Notes: generated from the letters alone by a model not told the origin. DNA of 64,000 nt from SXOA01 sp046593355 (GCA_046593355.1 JBKJNY010000062.1:1-64000); one strand, 5' to 3'; counted from the stretch's first letter, positions 42,022 to 51,519 are shown. A program made the numbers and translations.

Positions 42022-43440
42022 CTACAGCTTGGTCCCCGCCAGCTCCGCGATGGCTTCCCCTGCACTGACAATCGGGACGGGGCGGCCGGCGAAGTTGGGG
42101 AGGGCGACGCGGCGGTAGTCGATGCCGAGGTGGCGGTAGATGGTGGCCAGGAAGTCGCCGGGGCCGACCCGCCGCTCGATGGGGTCTTCGCCGCGGGCGT
42201 CGGTCGCGCCAATGACCTGGCCGGTGCGAATGCCGCCGCCGGCGAAGAGCATGCTGTTGGCCCGTGGCCAGTGGTCCCGCCCCGGCTGAACGACGCCGGC
42301 ATCGGCGCTGGCCACTCCGCCGCCGCTGCTGGCGACGTAGGAGATGCGCGGCGTGCGGCCGAACTCGCCTGTGACGATGACGAGCACCCGCTTGTCGAGG
42401 CCGCGCTGGTAGACATCCTCAATCAGGGCGGAGACGGCCTGGTCGAAAGAGGGCGAGCGGAATTTGTAGGCGTCGAAGACGTGCTGGTTGACGGCGTGGT
42501 CGTCCCAGTTCTGCACGCGGCCGCAGAGCGGGCCGTCGAACTCCGTCGTCACCACGTCCACTCCCGCCTCGACCAATCGGCGGGCGAGCAGGCACTGCTG
42601 ACCCCATTGATGGCGGCCGTACTTGTCCCGCAACTGGTCGGACTCCTTGGAAAGGTCGAAAGCCGCGCGAGCCGCGGGGCTGGTGAGCAGGTTGAGGGCC
42701 TGCGCTTCAAACGAATCCGCCGCCTTCATCACGCCGGACGCATCGATTTGCCGCCGCAACTGGTCGAGCGATCCCTTCAGTCCCACCCGTCGGGACAGGC
42801 TGTTTTGCAACTCGCCGCTCGCGCCGATGTTCGGAATCTCGAAGCTGGGGCTGCTGGGATCCCCCGTCACCTTGAAGGGCTCATAGGCGGGGCCGACATA
42901 CGACGGCCCCGCAATTGTGAAGTTGTCGTAATGGTCCACCGGGTTGACGGCGACATAATTCGGCAGCGCGCGGTTGGGATCCCGTCGCAAATAGCTGACG
43001 ACCGACATCCAGTCCGGGTAGACCGGCTTGATCTTGTCCTGCGGATCGGGATCTCCCGCCAGAATTTGGAGCGAACCCGAGGGATGCCCGCCGCCAGTAT
43101 GAGCCACCGAGCGAAGCAGCGCGTACTTGTCGGCCAACTTGGAGAGCCTGGGCAGCAGCTCGCCAATGCGAATCCCCGCCACGTTCGTATCAATCGGACC
43201 ATACGGCCCGCGGTAGTCCGCCGGTGCATCGGGCTTGGGATCAAACGTCTCCAAATGACTGCCGCCGCCCCGCAGCCAGACCAGAATCACCGCCGTCTTT
43301 TCCGCGGGTTTGTCGGCCGGCTTTTGCGCTTCGGCCATTGCTCGAATGCGAAACAGTTCCGCGAGACTCAGGGTGGAAAATCCAACCAGGCCGGTCCGGA
43401 GCAGCTCGCGGCGGGAGAGAGAGGTCGTACGACTGGACAT
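42022..43440 (-). CDS. DUF1501 domain protein (Tat-exported)
   Basis: A 472-residue DUF1501 protein. The start MSSRTTSLSRRELLRTGLVG gives a twin-arginine signal; a longer frame to 43515 lacks one. Core stretches: TAVILVWLRGGGSHLETFDP, QCLLARRLVEAGVDVVTTEF, LVIVTGEFGRTPRISYVASS, RDHWPRANSMLFAGGGIRTG, and FLATIYRHLGIDYRRVALP. The pattern of a metal-binding hydrolase fold is kept, but its substrate is unknown. It has no DUF1549 or DUF1553 neighbour; the next gene on the same strand, 120 bases upstream, is an unrelated secreted protein. Confidence 0.92.
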   Translation of the reverse strand: MSSRTTSLSRRELLRTGLVGFSTLSLAELFRIRAMAEAQKPADKPAEKTAVILVWLRGGGSHLETFDPKPDAPADYRGPYGPIDTNVAGIRIGELLPRLSKLADKYALLRSVAHTGGGHPSGSLQILAGDPDPQDKIKPVYPDWMSVVSYLRRDPNRALPNYVAVNPVDHYDNFTIAGPSYVGPAYEPFKVTGDPSSPSFEIPNIGASGELQNSLSRRVGLKGSLDQLRRQIDASGVMKAADSFEAQALNLLTSPAARAAFDLSKESDQLRDKYGRHQWGQQCLLARRLVEAGVDVVTTEFDGPLCGRVQNWDDHAVNQHVFDAYKFRSPSFDQAVSALIEDVYQRGLDKRVLVIVTGEFGRTPRISYVASSGGGVASADAGVVQPGRDHWPRANSMLFAGGGIRTGQVIGATDARGEDPIERRVGPGDFLATIYRHLGIDYRRVALPNFAGRPVPIVSAGEAIAELAGTKL

Positions 43441-43560
43441 GCGATGATGGTGGGGGTGAGTTCGTTGATGGGCGGGAGCCAGGCAAGCTGGCGCTATCGG
43501 TGGGATACGCTTCATTCTACCCGTGGACGGCGAAAGCCGAAAGCGACAAACCCCCGCCCT

Positions 43561-44841
43561 TTACTCTCCCGCTCTTCCCTTGGGCATGGGCGGCGGCTGT
43601 TGCCAGTTCCACGGGGTTTCGTACTTGATGCTGAGATACGGCGTGGCGACGACGCGGCCTTGCTCTTTGCGAGAGATGTGGATGGCATCGAGAGCCCCGC
43701 TGGTGAGCAGCGTCCGCTCCGCGGGCCAGGCGGGCTTGCCGGTGTGGATCATTTGCTCGGCTCCCTTGAGCAAGTGGGTGAAGTGCGAGAAAGGGCGATC
43801 TTCCTGAAGCAGGAAAAGGGTGGAGTCCGCCGTGCCATCGGCATACCGCCAGGCCGCGGCGAAGTCGCTGTAGCCGCCGTCCATGGTCAGGATGCTGGCC
43901 CGCAAGCCATCGCCATATTCCAGCAGCATCAGGCTCGGCTTCTTCACTTCTTCGCGCAAGGTCTTGCCCGCGGGGAGTGGGCGGTTCCTGAAGCGAGTGC
44001 CCGCGGCGTCGAGGAGCTTCATGTCAAACTCCCCCCGCTCGCCGGCTTGCCAGACGGCGTCTCCTTCCAGGTAGCGGACTTGCTTGATGCCGGTCTCGCC
44101 GGCCTTCCGCCGCTCCGCCAGGCATTGCAGGGATTCCAGCGCGTGAAAGCCGTAGGCATCGAGCGTGTGGTAGGAAGTGATGAGGATCTCCTTGAGCGGC
44201 CCGCCGCGCTTCACGTCGGCGGCTGGTTCCCGCCAGGTGGCGGGGAGGGACGAACCGGCCATGAACGGGATTTTCAGACGCTGGGTCTGGGCGTAAATCC
44301 ATTCGCAGTCTTTCCAGTTGTCGGCCACGTGCTTGTCGCTGAAGACGGGGACCACTCGGCCGCTCGTCTCAAAGACCTTGATCGTCTCCTCCCAGAATCG
44401 CCGTTTGGGAAACTGTGTCTGTCCTGTCGGGCTCTCAGGGTATTTGCCGTGCTCCGCGACGATGATGACGCCGTCGACCGCCAGCTTGTCGCTGCCGAGC
44501 GTCAGGGCTCCCGCAATCGAATCGAATATCTTGAACCCGTGCTTCTCCGCCAGCTTGCGGCTCTTGTCGTTAGCCGGAACCTGGTCGGTGTAAACGGAAA
44601 CGAGTTTGAGCTTGGGGAACTCCCCTTGGCCGTCGAGCGTGAACCCCTCCACCAACCGCCCGGCGATGACGTCGGCATGAGAATTCAGCCGCCACTCGGT
44701 GGTGATGACGGCCACGGTGGGGATTTTTTCGGGCTCGGCGGCTTGGGCAAATGCCGGAAGAAGCAAGAAGAGGAGCCACGGATGAAACACGAAAGAACAC
44801 GGATGGGATAAGCGGAAGCTTCGCGGCCGTTTGATTTTCAT
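43561..44841 (-). CDS. Uncharacterised secreted protein
   Basis: A 426-residue exported protein, start MKIKRPRSFRLSHPCSFVFH with hydrophobic WLLFLLLPAFAQA cleaved before AEPEKIP. The mature part looks like an alpha/beta Rossmann-type fold: PTVAVITTEWRLNSHADVIA, KLKLVSVYTDQVPANDKSRK, then VDGVIIVAEHGKYPESPTGQ. A second half contains LKEILITSYHTLDAYGFHAL and QVRYLEGDAVWQAGERGEFD. The open resemblance is to planctomycete conserved hypotheticals with no assigned activity. The codons for SHPCSFVFHP come from a dispersed repeat at 44776-44815, so the signal region was partly built from it. Confidence 0.75.
   Translation of the reverse strand: MKIKRPRSFRLSHPCSFVFHPWLLFLLLPAFAQAAEPEKIPTVAVITTEWRLNSHADVIAGRLVEGFTLDGQGEFPKLKLVSVYTDQVPANDKSRKLAEKHGFKIFDSIAGALTLGSDKLAVDGVIIVAEHGKYPESPTGQTQFPKRRFWEETIKVFETSGRVVPVFSDKHVADNWKDCEWIYAQTQRLKIPFMAGSSLPATWREPAADVKRGGPLKEILITSYHTLDAYGFHALESLQCLAERRKAGETGIKQVRYLEGDAVWQAGERGEFDMKLLDAAGTRFRNRPLPAGKTLREEVKKPSLMLLEYGDGLRASILTMDGGYSDFAAAWRYADGTADSTLFLLQEDRPFSHFTHLLKGAEQMIHTGKPAWPAERTLLTSGALDAIHISRKEQGRVVATPYLSIKYETPWNWQQPPPMPKGRAGE
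44776..44815. repeat. CCACGGATGAA-type dispersed repeat inside a coding signal region
   Basis: CCACGGATGAAACACGAAAG followed by AACACGGATGGG, a wording I recall as a common interspersed motif in some bacterial genomes. Here it lies inside the first codons of the secreted protein gene on the minus strand, between its basic start and hydrophobic core. Only one copy is present in this window. Confidence 0.4.
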
Positions 44842-44953
44842 TATTCTGCTCTTTATCATTCTGCTAAAACCTGACGCCACTTTGGAATTGGATCGCTTTG
44901 ATTGTACGATGAACTTGCGGGTTTCGCCCGCACGTCACTTCTCTGGTGTCACC

Positions 44954-45907
44954 ATGTCTCTCATCAGCCGCATCAAGATTTCTCGCAGCCTCCGCTGGAT
45001 TCTGGCCAGCGGCGGCATTGCCCTTGTCGCGGCGCTGCTGTTCATCAACTACCGCTTCCATCTTCCAGTGGGAACCGGCCCCGCTGGCCCGCCGGTCGCC
45101 GCCAAGCCGTTTGAGAAACCGTGGTCGGAGCGAAAGGTGGTGCTGGTGGGAATCGGCGACAGCGTGACGGCCGGCTTTGGGGCGTCTAAGGGAAAGGGCT
45201 ATGTAGAACTGCTGGCGGATAATCCTTCGGATGAGTTCGACGACATGCAAGGCCGCTCGCTCCGGCGCGTGCTGCCGAATTTGCAAGTGAAGAACATCGC
45301 CGTCTCAGGAAGCAACTCGCTGCAGCACGTCGGGTATGTCGAGAGCGAACTTGAACAGCAGCCGGAGGATGTCTTTGGCATCGTCGTGATGACTTGCGGC
45401 GGCAACGATCTCATCCACTGGTATGGCCGCAAGCCGCCACGCGAAGGGGCGATGTATGGCGCGACGCTCGCGCAAGCTCAGCCTTGGATTGCCAACTACA
45501 AAACGCGTCTGGATGTCCTGCTGACGGATATCGAGAAAAAGTTCCCCGGCGGGTGCCTGATTTTCCTGGCGGACATCTATGACCCGTCCGATGGCGTCGG
45601 AGATCCGGAAACAACCTGGGCACTTCCCGCGTGGCCGGACGCGCTCCCAATCCTCGCGGCTTACAACCAGACCATCCGCGGCGTGGCGGCAACTCATCCC
45701 AATGTCCGCGTCGTCCCCATGCACGACGCTTTCCTCGGCCACGGCATCCACTGCCGCCAGTGGTGGCGGCAGCACTACCGCAGCAGCGACCCGACCTATT
45801 GGTACGGCAAAAATCTGGAAGACCCCAACGAACGAGGCTACGACGCGTTGCGGCGGGTTTTCCTGAACGAAATTGTCAAGGAAGAAGAACGGCTGCGAAG
45901 GCCGTAA
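44954..45907 (+). CDS. SGNH/GDSL-type hydrolase with atypical C-terminal block
   Basis: A 317-residue protein with one N-terminal membrane anchor (LRWILASGGIALVAALLFIN) and an outer SGNH domain. Block I is VVLVGIGDSVTAGFGASKGK (Ser), block II has Gly in NIAVSGSNSLQHV, and block III has Asn in VVMTCGGNDLIHW. Block V usually reads DxxHPN, but here it is NLEDPNERGYDALR, without the His. A nearby FLGHGIHCRQWW may supply it. The family removes acyl or acetyl groups from lipids or glycans. Divergent from the preceding secreted-protein gene. Confidence 0.82.
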   Translation: MSLISRIKISRSLRWILASGGIALVAALLFINYRFHLPVGTGPAGPPVAAKPFEKPWSERKVVLVGIGDSVTAGFGASKGKGYVELLADNPSDEFDDMQGRSLRRVLPNLQVKNIAVSGSNSLQHVGYVESELEQQPEDVFGIVVMTCGGNDLIHWYGRKPPREGAMYGATLAQAQPWIANYKTRLDVLLTDIEKKFPGGCLIFLADIYDPSDGVGDPETTWALPAWPDALPILAAYNQTIRGVAATHPNVRVVPMHDAFLGHGIHCRQWWRQHYRSSDPTYWYGKNLEDPNERGYDALRRVFLNEIVKEEERLRRP

Positions 45908-45913
45908 GGAATT

Positions 45914-48900
45914 CTATTCGTCCACCACCACGGGCGGCGGGGCTAGCGCTGACGGCAACAGCCGCGGCTGGCTGCGTTTGGCGGAACGAATTTGCCCTGT
46001 TGAGGGCGGCAGCAAGGCCGGGTCCACATCGAGCGGTTGGAGCTCAATTCGGCCGGTGGATCGATCCAGGCGGGATTGCCTTTCCGCCGCGGGAGGTGCT
46101 TTTTCCGGGAGTACTTCGGCAGCGGGACCGGGCAGGACTTCGTCCGCTCCCGGAGCGCCCGGCGCAGCGGGCTTCATCCCCTTGTGGCCCGGCTGAGCGG
46201 GGGCCGCGGGAAGCTCCTCGAGGTCAAGAGGCAGTTTCGTGCCTTCGGGGATAGCGAAATTTCCTTCCTTCCGGAGCCAAGGGTCCGTCGAGCCGTAGTC
46301 CGGGCCGATTTCGCCGGGGTCGCACCATAGCCCCTCGTTATCGAGCACCATCATTCCCAGGTCGAAGTCCAGCGTTCGCCGCTGGGCTTCGTAGTTCACC
46401 CAGATGTTCATGAAGTTGTTCTGGGCGGTGAGCAAATCGGAAAGGGCGGAAACCGCATCGCGGGTGGCGGTCGCTCCCGTTGCCTGGTTCCCGAGTTCCT
46501 GCTGGATGCGGATGTCCTCATTCCGGTCGATCTGGCGGGCAGCTTCCAGCACGGCCAGCCGTTGCAGCTCGAAGTTGATTTGCTGGTTGGCAATGGCCCG
46601 CAATTCCGAGCGGAGCGTCCGGGCGACTCCGTCCTCGAAGGCGTAGAAGCTTCGCCGAGCCTGCTGATACTCGATCAGCGCCTGGCGATAGGTGTTCCGC
46701 TCCGAAAGCCGCGTGATCGGGGCATCAAACTGGAAGCCGACGCGGAGGCGGCCGGTATCGCTGTTGAGATTGAAGGGGTTCTGCCCGACGTTGCCGATGT
46801 CGCCGCTGAAGAACAGGTTCAGCGAACTTTGCAGTTGATCGGCGTTGAACTGGATGAGGCGCCAGGAGTCGACCAGGGAGGCCCGAGCGTTCATCCAGTC
46901 GCGGCGGTAACGGCGGGCGATTTCCAGCGCCTGCTCGGCCCGCATATCGACGGGGTTTAGGTCCACGCTCTCCGTGCGGGCCCGAGCCTGTACCAACTGC
47001 AAGGCCAGGATGTCCGACGGCAAGACGACGAAGATGTCGGGGACAGACCTCGTCGCTGGGTCATCGCCCCGTTTGGGATAAAGGACTCCTTCGTAAAGCG
47101 CCGTGAAGAGATCCTCCGGCGTCAGTGTCTTGCCGTCTTTCAAGAGCCCATCAATCTTCCCTTCGCGGACCGTCAAGTGGCTGCCGTAGGCCACATCCAC
47201 TTTGACCGCGAACTCGCCCAACTGCTTTCGCAGCTCAGCCGCTTCGCGATCCAGACGCTCCACCCGAAAGACTTCCTGATTGACGTCCGGAGCCGGCAAC
47301 AGCGGGCAGGGCTCCAGGCGGTAGGCCTCGATCTTTTCTTGCAGACGGGCGACCCAGGCCTTGCGCCGGGCAATCACCGCTTCGAACGCGTCAATGTCGG
47401 CTTTGACCCGCGGCAGATAGGTGGAGAGCAGCCGCTCGCGGATTGCCCGCGCGGGCTGCAAGGTTTCTTTCAAGTCGGCCAGATCCCGTTCCAGCTCGGG
47501 ATACCACTCCAGGATCCGGACTACCCGCGTATTTGCCGGATTGACGGGGTCCGCTTCGGTTTTGGTTGTGATGTGAGCGGTGATGCGGAGGCGGACTTCG
47601 CCGAAGGCGGCGGTCACGCCATCCAGCTCCCGCTGTTCCTTGACCGTCTCGCGGTCGATGAGCTGGAATGGGCTGAGCAGGTCGCTTTCCACATCCATGC
47701 ACAACTGCGGCGGCAGGCCCAGGCGAATCTTGAATGCATCCAGGCTGTCCTGGTAGCTGGCCCGCGAGTTGAGGATGGTGCTTTCGGAGTTGAAGAGCGC
47801 CTGCCGGGCCTGGGCGACTTGCAGATCCTGGCGCAGGATGTTGTCCACGAGCGCGGGGTCGCCGGCGCGGGTGCGAAGCTCGACCAGCAGTTGTTCCGAA
47901 CGGAACAGGTTGCTGCGGAGGCGCTCCACGTTCTCTTCCTGGTTGCGGATGTTCTGCTGAGTCTGCAGCAGCGACAAGTACGAGAGGCTGAGTTGTTGCG
48001 CGCCGGCGCCGCCGCCGCTGGCAACGCCGCCGCCGGCAGTGGTGATGGTGGAGACATTGCCAAAGCCGCCGCCGCCGACGCCGGAGAAGCCTTCCAGTCC
48101 CGATCCGAACACACCGCCGCGGCGACTGGGGCCGCTGCCGGCGTTAGCACCGACCATGACTTGCAAGTAGAAGCCCTGGCGGTATTGCTCCATCGCCCGG
48201 ACGTTGTACAGCAGCGTCCGCTCCGAGACGGTCAAGCGTTCCAAGATGCGGTCCCGCCCGGCGTTCCGCAGCAATGGCTGAATCAGGGCGAAGTCGATGA
48301 GCGTGTTGCCGCGATAGTCGTCCGGCCCGCTCAATTGCCAGACCAGCGAGTTCGCAAATCCGACGACCAGCGTGCTGCCGGTGGTGTAAGCCTTTTGCAT
48401 GGACCAGCCGCGCGGGCCGTTGGAGAATGTGCCGGTTTGCAAGAGGCTGCTGGATTGCCCGCCGCCGCCGGGCCGCTGCGGGCCGTCCGCAGTGAAGAAG
48501 GTCTGCCAGCCGGCGAAGCCCTGGCTATCGAACCGGAAGCGTTCAAAGCTGACGTCGAGCGCGGACAAGTATAGCTGCTCAAGCTCCGCCTGGTACTCGC
48601 GGGAGTTGATGAGCCCGATGCGGACGGAATCGTCGGCACTCATGACGAGTTTGCCGTTTTCATCGAACTGCAGGTATTCCATCCAGGCTGGGTTTTCCAC
48701 TTCCATCCGCTGGCCATTGTCGTCCCAGAACGGCCAACCGCGTTTGCCGTCGACACAGTGCATGAAGCGATGGGCGTCGGGATCGTCCTCGGGAATCGGG
48801 GGACGATCGGGATTGTACGGGTCGTACATTCGGGAGCGAGGATCGACCGCGATCGAATAGCGGCCGCCGAGATCGGAGTGCGGGCTGACAACTTTTTCGC

Positions 48901-49042
48901 GGGTGAGGGCGAAGGCTTCCGCATCCGCCTGGCGACGGTAATAGGCCCGCGAACAACCGGTCGAGGCCAGTGTGGCGACGAGGATGCCCAAGAGCGCGAG
49001 GGTGATATGACGCCGCTGCTGATTTTGCTTGATCGAGTTCAC
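45914..49042 (-). CDS. TolC-like outer-membrane efflux lipoprotein, extra-long
   Basis: A 1042-residue protein, about twice the usual TolC length. A lipoprotein signal (ITLALLGILVATLASTGCSR) anchors it. The N-terminal 250 residues hold FAGWQTFFTADG-type strands, then long helices (RNQEENVERLRSNLFRSEQL, RADIDAFEAV-type coils) alternate with beta parts. The C-terminal half shows the typical TolC helix pair (YRQALIEYQQARRSFYAFED; RDAVSALSDLLTAQNNFMNI) and NYEAQRRTLDFDLGMM. A Pro/Ala-rich tail ends it. The ATG overlaps the stop of a MarR-type gene. No membrane-fusion or pump gene is adjacent. Confidence 0.88.
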   Translation of the reverse strand: MNSIKQNQQRRHITLALLGILVATLASTGCSRAYYRRQADAEAFALTREKVVSPHSDLGGRYSIAVDPRSRMYDPYNPDRPPIPEDDPDAHRFMHCVDGKRGWPFWDDNGQRMEVENPAWMEYLQFDENGKLVMSADDSVRIGLINSREYQAELEQLYLSALDVSFERFRFDSQGFAGWQTFFTADGPQRPGGGGQSSSLLQTGTFSNGPRGWSMQKAYTTGSTLVVGFANSLVWQLSGPDDYRGNTLIDFALIQPLLRNAGRDRILERLTVSERTLLYNVRAMEQYRQGFYLQVMVGANAGSGPSRRGGVFGSGLEGFSGVGGGGFGNVSTITTAGGGVASGGGAGAQQLSLSYLSLLQTQQNIRNQEENVERLRSNLFRSEQLLVELRTRAGDPALVDNILRQDLQVAQARQALFNSESTILNSRASYQDSLDAFKIRLGLPPQLCMDVESDLLSPFQLIDRETVKEQRELDGVTAAFGEVRLRITAHITTKTEADPVNPANTRVVRILEWYPELERDLADLKETLQPARAIRERLLSTYLPRVKADIDAFEAVIARRKAWVARLQEKIEAYRLEPCPLLPAPDVNQEVFRVERLDREAAELRKQLGEFAVKVDVAYGSHLTVREGKIDGLLKDGKTLTPEDLFTALYEGVLYPKRGDDPATRSVPDIFVVLPSDILALQLVQARARTESVDLNPVDMRAEQALEIARRYRRDWMNARASLVDSWRLIQFNADQLQSSLNLFFSGDIGNVGQNPFNLNSDTGRLRVGFQFDAPITRLSERNTYRQALIEYQQARRSFYAFEDGVARTLRSELRAIANQQINFELQRLAVLEAARQIDRNEDIRIQQELGNQATGATATRDAVSALSDLLTAQNNFMNIWVNYEAQRRTLDFDLGMMVLDNEGLWCDPGEIGPDYGSTDPWLRKEGNFAIPEGTKLPLDLEELPAAPAQPGHKGMKPAAPGAPGADEVLPGPAAEVLPEKAPPAAERQSRLDRSTGRIELQPLDVDPALLPPSTGQIRSAKRSQPRLLPSALAPPPVVVDE

Positions 49043-49611
49043 TTGCCGCCTCCTTGCTCCGTGGTATCGGGACGGCTCCGCTGGCTGCTCAACCCATCGG
49101 GGTCAAAAGTACGAAGCGCCGCAGCGCCGGCGGAAATAGGCTGGGATAAGCGAGTGAAGACTTCTTGGGTGGCTTGCTGTTCGGGGAAAGAAACCAGGTC
49201 GTCGAGCTGCTGGGCGATGCTGCTGAGGCTGCCGCGAACTTGATGGAGCAGGTCTTCACCCTGGGCGAGCAAGCGCCAAACCTGGCGACGGCGGTCGACG
49301 GAGGAGCGTTTCATTTCCATCAGCCCTCGTTTGCGGAGCCCTTCGACCATGCTGCTCATTAACGCCGGCGACACGCCGACAGCCGTTGCCAGGTCTTGCT
49401 GCGCCCAGCCGGCGTGGTGGGCGCGGGCGTCACAGAGCCAGAGGACCAAACATTCGGCCCCGACGAGCCCCAGCGGGTGGACCTGCTCATCGAGCATGCC
49501 GCGGAGGCGGCGAAACGCCCCTCCCGCGGCATGAATGAGTTCCAGCAGACGATCGGCGTCTCCTTCGCCACGGTTGGGAGATGGAGCGACCCTGGGTGTT
49601 GCCACTGGCAT
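49039..49611 (-). CDS. MarR family transcriptional regulator
   Basis: A winged-helix regulator of about 190 residues. The MarR core starts near DADRLLELIHAAGGAFRRLR, with the recognition region WAQQDLATAVGVSPALMSSM and the wing KRSSVDRRRQVWRLLAQGED. The TGA overlaps the ATG of the TolC-like gene (ATGA), so they form an operon and the protein likely represses this efflux component until a small molecule binds. The start is uncertain: ATG 49611, ATG 49629 and TTG 49659 are all in frame. 49611 is preferred because a GGGGGGC run precedes it. Confidence 0.88.
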   Translation of the reverse strand: MPVATPRVAPSPNRGEGDADRLLELIHAAGGAFRRLRGMLDEQVHPLGLVGAECLVLWLCDARAHHAGWAQQDLATAVGVSPALMSSMVEGLRKRGLMEMKRSSVDRRRQVWRLLAQGEDLLHQVRGSLSSIAQQLDDLVSFPEQQATQEVFTRLSQPISAGAAALRTFDPDGLSSQRSRPDTTEQGGGK

Positions 49612-49708
49612 GAGAAAGCTGCCCCCCATCCCTGAAAACGAGCGACGCGGCCGGTACAATTGACAAAGTCAGCGCATCGCTTCGCTACGGAAAGATTCGG
49701 GAATAAAC

Positions 49709-49724
49709 CGTTCAGACTTGAACG
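49709..49724. promoter_or_regulatory. Candidate MarR-type operator
   Basis: CGTTCAGACTTGAACG is a perfect six-base inverted repeat with a four-base spacer, about 100 bases upstream of the MarR gene. It has the size and symmetry of MarR-family binding sites. Only its position and symmetry support the call. Confidence 0.4.
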
Positions 49725-49815
49725 AATATGCGGAAGCTGCGGGTGATGCGCTCGTTTTCGCCCCAAATCGCGTCAGGATAGGGATTTACGCGGGTCTAGA
49801 GTTCTTCCGCGAAAC

Positions 49816-49844
49816 TTGACACTCCAAATACCCCAGTTTATTAT
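49816..49844 (+). promoter_or_regulatory. Strong sigma-70-type promoter for the coiled-coil membrane protein gene
   Basis: TTGACA at 49816-49821 and TATTAT at 49839-49844 with exactly 17 bases between. Transcription would begin near 49851, leaving an 80-base leader before 49933. This is the closest match to the housekeeping consensus that I noticed in the window. Confidence 0.6.
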
Positions 49845-49932
49845 CGAGTTCATGGCCTTTTTCGCCGCCCCACCAGGCGGTGTACGCGGGCCGCATCCCT
49901 AGAGCCACTCTCTTTCGCTACGGCGGTTCGCG

Positions 49933-51423
49933 ATGGGCGATTACGCAATCATCTTTCAAGGCCTGGGCGTACTGCTCGCGCTGTTCTTCATCTTTCTGAC
50001 GGTGATGAATTTCAAGACGTGGCGCTGGCTCCATGCGCTGACCACGTTTGCCGTCTTTTGCGCCGTGGGGACGTTCATGGTCTATGCCGCCCTGGTGATG
50101 AAGACTCGTCTGGCCTGGAATGAATCCGTCGCGAAGTTTAACGACGCCAACGAAAAGCAAGCCAGGAATGTCGAGAAGCTCGTCAACGGCAGTCCCGAAG
50201 AGCCGGCCTCCATCGAAACGTCGCTCGCCCATTATCGAAGTGAGCTGGCCCGAGCCTTGGTGGACCGCGGCCGCGTGTGGCGCAATTGCATTCCCGCCGG
50301 TACTGCGGATACCGTGACGTTGACGATGAATCTTGGGGCCGCTCCCGCGCCGCCTCCGGTGGATCCGGCGGCTCTGCCTCCCGCGGTTCCCGCAGCGCCG
50401 GCGGCTCCCGCGGTGGCGAAGAAGCATGAGTTGAAAGCCCAGGACATCGTGTTCGCATTCAAGGAATCCCCCCCGCAGCAAGGTTCACTGCCGGTTTATT
50501 ATGTGGGAGAATTCCAGGTCACCGCCGTCACCGAGACCACCGTGACCCTGAAGATGACCCCCACGTATCTGCGCGGCCCCGTTCAGGCCAATGAAGTCGA
50601 CACTCCCTGGATGCTGTACGAAGTTCTGCCGCCCGACGCCCACGAGCCTTTTGCGTTCGCCAAGGAAGTGCAGAAGGCCCAGCGGATAGACCTGCTCACC
50701 AAACTGGGAATTCCCGCCGCCGCCGCGGAAAGTTACGCCCGCACCAACGAGCCCGGTGACGCCAATGACCCCAAGGACAACACCTGGGTCGAAGTGAAGT
50801 TCACCAAATCCCACGAGATTACGGTGGATGCCGCATCGATGGTTTCTCCCGTCGAGGAGAAGCACTTTGATGCTCAGGGGCAGGCCCAGATTCCGCGTCT
50901 GCTTCGCACCAGGGACATCAAAACGCCCGAGCCGGTGAAGTTCGCCAAAGACGACCTTGCGATTTTCGACCAGGCGACCGCGGATGACCTGATCAATCGA
51001 GGAATCGCGCAGCGGCAGAGGCTGATCTATGTCCGCCAGCTCAACGACTATGAACAGGCATTCCAGGTCATCAGCCGCAAGCTGTACGTTCTGCGGGACA
51101 AGACGGCCGTGGTCGTGCGAGACACAGCCTCCGTCGTGGAAGCCCGGCTGGCGGCCGTTGAACAGACCAAGCTGCAGGAGGCCGAGAAGTTGCTGCTGCA
51201 AGCCGATTATGACAAGGTGGTTTACGAGCGGGACGAAATGAAGAAGTACGCCGACGCCGTCGCCGCCCGCATCAAGGAAAAGCGTACCGAGATGAGCCGG
51301 CTGTACCTGAACAACAAGGTTCTGTATCAACAGCTCCAGGAACTCAACCGGCTGCTGACCGAAGAGGTGGAGCGCAAACAGCGCGAAGCCACGCTCCCGG
51401 CTTTGGCGGATGAGAAGAAGTAA
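49933..51423 (+). CDS. Membrane protein with C-terminal coiled coil
   Basis: A 496-residue protein with two membrane segments at the start (YAIIFQGLGVLLALFFIFLT; HALTTFAVFCAVGTFMVYAA). A large domain with a Pro/Ala linker near 140-160 follows, then a charged mixed region. A long coiled coil occupies roughly 385-480 (VVEARLAAVEQTKLQEAEKL; EMKKYADAVAARIKEKRTEM). The tail KQREATLPALADEKK is polar. No enzymatic motif is visible. The family is a planctomycete conserved hypothetical to my knowledge, and a structural or scaffolding role is a guess. It has its own strong promoter. Confidence 0.75.
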   Translation: MGDYAIIFQGLGVLLALFFIFLTVMNFKTWRWLHALTTFAVFCAVGTFMVYAALVMKTRLAWNESVAKFNDANEKQARNVEKLVNGSPEEPASIETSLAHYRSELARALVDRGRVWRNCIPAGTADTVTLTMNLGAAPAPPPVDPAALPPAVPAAPAAPAVAKKHELKAQDIVFAFKESPPQQGSLPVYYVGEFQVTAVTETTVTLKMTPTYLRGPVQANEVDTPWMLYEVLPPDAHEPFAFAKEVQKAQRIDLLTKLGIPAAAAESYARTNEPGDANDPKDNTWVEVKFTKSHEITVDAASMVSPVEEKHFDAQGQAQIPRLLRTRDIKTPEPVKFAKDDLAIFDQATADDLINRGIAQRQRLIYVRQLNDYEQAFQVISRKLYVLRDKTAVVVRDTASVVEARLAAVEQTKLQEAEKLLLQADYDKVVYERDEMKKYADAVAARIKEKRTEMSRLYLNNKVLYQQLQELNRLLTEEVERKQREATLPALADEKK

Positions 51424-51519
51424 GCTCTACGCTCCTTTCGTGGCCTCTGGTTGAAATCGCTTGCCTGACAAGCGAGATTAGGGACTCGCATCTTCGTCCC
51501 TTCAGCCGAGATCCCCTCC

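Noticed and set aside
41962..44811. 949-codon plus-strand open frame
   Set aside because: It runs antisense through two genes with recognisable features (a DUF1501 protein and a secreted protein). Long stop-free shadows are expected at this GC content.
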